Origin: Dehalococcoidia bacterium
GTDB lineage: Bacteria; Chloroflexota; Dehalococcoidia; Lucifugimonadales; Lucifugimonadaceae
DNA: 7,134 nt
Direction: 5' to 3'
Assembly: GCA_028278465.1 (NCBI GenBank)
Contig: JANQEF010000087.1
Location: 1-7,134, forward strand
Shown here: positions 4,457-7,134 of the stretch, piece by piece
Layout: every line of letters starts with the position of its first letter
Position numbering within the stretch: the stretch's first letter is position 1
Notes under the pieces: generated by a model
Told to the model about the DNA's origin: nothing
Database searches by the model: none
What the model saw: only the letters and a program-made list of their open reading frames with translations
Translations under genes and position numbers: made by a program

Positions 4457-5770
4457 CTAAATCCCGATCATCATTCGTTCCGGGTCTTCGATCATCTCCT
4501 TGACCTTGACCAGGAACTGCACCGAGTCAGCGCCTTCCACAACCCGGTGGTCGTACGTCACCGCCAGGTACATCATCGGTCGCGGCACGACCTGTCCATC
4601 CACCACCATCGGCCGCTCCTTGATGGCATGCATGCCGAGGATCGCCACCTGTGGTGGGTTCAGGATGGGCGTCGAGAACATCGAGCCGAAGACGCCGCCG
4701 TTGGTGATAGTGAAGGTGGCGCCGCGCAGCTCCTCGATGGTGATCTTCTTGTCGCGTGCCCGCGTTGCCAGGTCGCGGATCTCCGCCTCGATCTCGGCGA
4801 AGCTCTTGCGATCGGCGTCGCGGACGACCGGCACTACAAGGCCATCATCCGTAGAGACGGCGATGCCGATGTCGTAGTAGTTCTTGTAGACCAGCTCTTC
4901 GCCCTGCAGCTCCGAGTTGACGACCCACTGGAACTTCAGACCCTCGACGACCGCCTTTACGAAGAACGACATGAAGCCGAGGCTCACGCCGTAGCTCTCC
5001 TTGAACGAGTCTCGGTACTTCTTGCGAAGGGCGATGATGTTCGTCATGTCCGCTTCGTTGTAGGTCGTCGTCATCACGGCATCGCGCTGCACCTCGGACA
5101 TGCGCTGCGCAATGGTCAGGCGACGACGTGAGAGCCTTACACGCTCTTCTGAGCGGTCGCCGGACGGAGCCGGCGCGATTGCGGCGATCACGGGAGCCGG
5201 AGCAGGGGTTGGGGCGGGCTCGGCTGGCGGCGCAGACGTCGCTGATTCGACGTCTTCCTTGGTGATCTTGCCGTCTCGGCCTGTGCCGGTGATGGATGCG
5301 AGGTCTATGCCGGCCGATTCGGCGAGGCGTCTTGCGACCGGCGTAGCGTCCGGTGCTGCCTGCGCTGCGGCTGGCGCAGGAGCCGCCTCGGCCTTCGCTG
5401 ATGCGCCGTTCGAAGACGCCGTCGCGGGCTCGGCCACGGCCTCTTTTGCTTCCGCCGCAGGCTGTTCTGCCGGAACTGCGCCTTCGTCGATCGCCCCGAG
5501 CACGTCGCCGACGCCAACGGTTGCACCCTCTTCGGCGACTACCTTCTCCAGCACTCCGGCGGCCTCGGCGGTTACTTCCATATTGACCTTGTCGGTCTCC
5601 AACTCCAGGACGACCTCGCCGACGGCGACGGCATCGCCGACCGACTTCAGCCACGTCCCGACGGTCGCTTCGACCACCGATTCCGCCATCTGCGGGACCT
5701 TTATTTCGACGGACACTTCGTCATTCCCCTTGCTCGGTCCAGACCTGGCCATCGAGATGGCCGTTTCCAT
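4457..5770 (-). CDS. odhB: 2-oxoglutarate dehydrogenase E2, dihydrolipoyllysine-residue succinyltransferase
   Basis: E2 is the core of the 2-oxoglutarate dehydrogenase complex and moves the succinyl group from E1 to CoA on a swinging lipoyl-lysine (TCA cycle). Numbered from the ATG at 5770 (437 residues): lipoyl domain about 20-95 with ELETDKVNMEV and lipoyl Lys K61; an Ala/Pro/Glu-rich linker (98-141); the E1/E3-binding domain (142-175, ATPVARRLAESAGIDL...GRDGKITKEDV); a second Ala/Pro linker; and the catalytic domain (about 208-437) with RRRLTIAQRM, LGFMSFFVKAVVEGLK and YDHRVVEG. H408 is the catalytic His; the usual Asp four residues on is Glu412. The start is uncertain: GTG 5716 (VSVEIKVPQ), with GGGGA upstream, gives the more usual E2 N-terminus, and ATG 5752 is a third choice. 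The MTTTYNEADM and FKESYGVSLG features favour the succinyl enzyme over pyruvate or branched-chain E2, as does the E1 gene 48 nt upstream. Confidence 0.95.
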   Translation of the reverse strand: METAISMARSGPSKGNDEVSVEIKVPQMAESVVEATVGTWLKSVGDAVAVGEVVLELETDKVNMEVTAEAAGVLEKVVAEEGATVGVGDVLGAIDEGAVPAEQPAAEAKEAVAEPATASSNGASAKAEAAPAPAAAQAAPDATPVARRLAESAGIDLASITGTGRDGKITKEDVESATSAPPAEPAPTPAPAPVIAAIAPAPSGDRSEERVRLSRRRLTIAQRMSEVQRDAVMTTTYNEADMTNIIALRKKYRDSFKESYGVSLGFMSFFVKAVVEGLKFQWVVNSELQGEELVYKNYYDIGIAVSTDDGLVVPVVRDADRKSFAEIEAEIRDLATRARDKKITIEELRGATFTITNGGVFGSMFSTPILNPPQVAILGMHAIKERPMVVDGQVVPRPMMYLAVTYDHRVVEGADSVQFLVKVKEMIEDPERMMIGI

Positions 5771-5818
5771 TACTCACTACATCCTGTCAGCCAACGCACT
5801 GCCGAACAGGCATGCCAG

Positions 5819-7134
5819 TTACACGAACGCTGAAACCGGCTCCTCGGTTCCCAGCGTCACCTTCACCAAATGCTCTTGCTGCATCTTGTGCAGCCAGTTC
5901 GAGCCCTCGGCCGGGCTTGGCGTCGCCGGCCTGCCGACATATTGCAGCTTCGCATCTTCAGGCAAAGACCGCATGAGCCTGGGCCGCACGAACGACCACG
6001 CGCCGCGGTTCTGCGGCTCTTCCTGCAGCCAGATGAACTCCGACGCGTTCGGCAGCTTCTTCAACTCGCGGTCGATGTGCTGTGCCGGATATGGATACAG
6101 CTCCTCGAACCTGATCACCGAGATACCGCAGGACTCCTCGAAGTCCGGGTGGCCGACCAGGTCGACAAACACCTTGCCGGTGCAGAAGACGACTTTGGTG
6201 ACCTCGTCGAGCTTCGTTCCCGGCTTCTGGTAGCGGATCACGGGCCGGAAACCACCCGAGCTGAGCTGCTTCGCCTTTGCCGCCGCCAGCGGGTGTCGCA
6301 GCAGGCTCTTGCCGGTCATCACCACCAGCGGGATCGGGTCTTCAAGCAGCATCGCCGCCTGCGACCTGAGCAGGTGGAAGTACTGCGCCGCGGTCGTCGG
6401 GTACGCGATGCGCATGTTGTTTTTGGCCGCCAGCGCCAGGAACCGTTCGATATGTGCGTGCGAGTGGTTCGGTCCCTGCCCTTCGTAGCCGTGGGGCAGC
6501 AGCAGCACCAGCCCTGATGCCTGGTCCCACTTGTCCCGTGCCGAGACCACCAGCTCATCCACCACGCTCTGGGCGTTGTTGACGAAATCACCGAACTGCG
6601 CTTCCCAGATCACCAGCGACTCGGAGGACATCACGCTGTAGCCCTGCTCGAAGCCGACCGTGGCCACCTCGGACAGCGGGCTGTTGTTGATCCAGAAGCG
6701 GGACTTGCCGAAGCCGTCGAGCGCCACCCATGGCTCGCCTGTCTCGTAGTCGAAGAGAGCCGCGTGGCGATGGCTGAAGGTGCCCCGCCGCACATCCTGC
6801 CCTGTCAGCCGCACATCGTTGCCGTCGCTCAGGATCGAGCCCAGCGCCAGCGCCTCTGCGTGGCCCCAGTCGATCGTCCCACCGTCTTCAAGCCCGCCAA
6901 GCCTGCGCTTCAGGAGGCGCGCCACTGTTGGATGCGGCGTGAAGCCCTCCGGCGGCGAGTTGATGTGCTCATTGATCGCTTGCAGCCGGTCTTCTTCCAC
7001 AGCAGAGTCGGCGTGTTCGAGGCCGTGGAAGCGACCGCGGCTCAGGCCGAGGTCCGGCGGCGCGGCCGGCTTGTCTGCGAGCTCGGAGTCAACCTTGGTC
7101 TTGATCGCCTGCAGCGCCGCCGTGTGCGCGATCG
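5819..7134 (-). CDS. odhA: 2-oxoglutarate dehydrogenase E1 (thiamine-diphosphate enzyme), C-terminal part (cut by the right edge)
   Basis: E1 decarboxylates 2-oxoglutarate on thiamine diphosphate and passes the succinyl group to the lipoyl arm of E2. 437 complete codons are present, open to the right edge and ending in TAA at 5819; the full protein is usually over 900 residues, so the N-terminus and the diphosphate-binding domain are missing. The GTG at 7000 is internal, not a start, because family-like sequence continues before it. What remains is the pyrimidine-binding and C-terminal domains: DWGHAEALALGS, LTGQDVRRGTFSHRHA (about 6761-6808), LSEVATVGFEQGYS, LVIWEAQFGDFVNNAQ, LLLPHGYEGQGPNHS (about 6461-6505), PTTAAQYFHLLRSQ, TGKSLLRHP, and the end motif WLQEEPQNRGAW. 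These distinguish OGDH E1 from pyruvate E1. Residues N-N-S-P-L-S-E replace the more usual V-x-D-S-x-L-S-E. odhB follows after 48 nt, so the two are surely co-transcribed. Confidence 0.96.
   Translation of the reverse strand, partial: IAHTAALQAIKTKVDSELADKPAAPPDLGLSRGRFHGLEHADSAVEEDRLQAINEHINSPPEGFTPHPTVARLLKRRLGGLEDGGTIDWGHAEALALGSILSDGNDVRLTGQDVRRGTFSHRHAALFDYETGEPWVALDGFGKSRFWINNSPLSEVATVGFEQGYSVMSSESLVIWEAQFGDFVNNAQSVVDELVVSARDKWDQASGLVLLLPHGYEGQGPNHSHAHIERFLALAAKNNMRIAYPTTAAQYFHLLRSQAAMLLEDPIPLVVMTGKSLLRHPLAAAKAKQLSSGGFRPVIRYQKPGTKLDEVTKVVFCTGKVFVDLVGHPDFEESCGISVIRFEELYPYPAQHIDRELKKLPNASEFIWLQEEPQNRGAWSFVRPRLMRSLPEDAKLQYVGRPATPSPAEGSNWLHKMQQEHLVKVTLGTEEPVSAFV

Noticed and set aside
5100..6233. 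A 377-codon open frame on the plus strand
   Set aside because: It is antisense to odhB and odhA and crosses their gap. Its low-complexity Ala/Ser composition mirrors the odhB linker.

Overview
All six protein-coding genes lie on the minus strand of GC-rich DNA that looks like a Chloroflexota (Chloroflexi) chromosome, possibly an uncultured lineage. The best lineage clue is the partial gene at 1-1065. It is a DUF2298 / Chlor_Arch_YYY membrane protein, with YYYGG, TEKPM and GDLHPH motifs, a family known mainly from Chloroflexi and Archaea. The phylum call is an inference. No RNA gene, CRISPR array or transposase gene was recognised.

Layout in transcription order (right to left): the C-terminal part of the 2-oxoglutarate dehydrogenase E1 (5819-7134, cut by the window edge); 48 bases on, its E2 succinyltransferase (4457-5770), together an odhA-odhB operon of the TCA cycle; a DsbA/FrnE-type thioredoxin-fold oxidoreductase (3499-4143); ribonuclease III, rnc (2490-3197); the SRP receptor GTPase ftsY (1331-2266); and the start of the DUF2298 gene. 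rnc and ftsY are often close in bacteria, frequently with smc between them, but smc is absent here.

The most notable object is the DsbA-like gene. Its ATG is preceded by GGAGA at good spacing, and an in-frame stop just upstream fixes the start. Codon 17 is TGA, exactly where the family has the catalytic Cys of its D-Y-x-C-P-W motif (here D-Y-T-TGA-P-W-V). The frame then stays open for 197 codons of a well-formed family protein. A 7-bp hairpin begins 14 nt after the TGA, with its loop 21 nt away, the expected place for a bacterial SECIS element. The reading is a selenoprotein, and an unusual one: the second active-site Cys is Val and the whole protein has no Cys, so Sec would be its only redox residue.

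Each of the four gaps of more than 200 bases holds palindromic, REP-like sequence. Two gaps (1066-1330 and 3198-3498) carry copies of the same roughly 180-bp element, which includes 33 identical bases. The 2267-2489 gap holds a two-tier palindrome and a second hairpin. The 4144-4456 gap holds four further inverted-repeat or REP-like units. The short gap inside the odhA-odhB operon holds none, so the repeats mark boundaries between transcription units.
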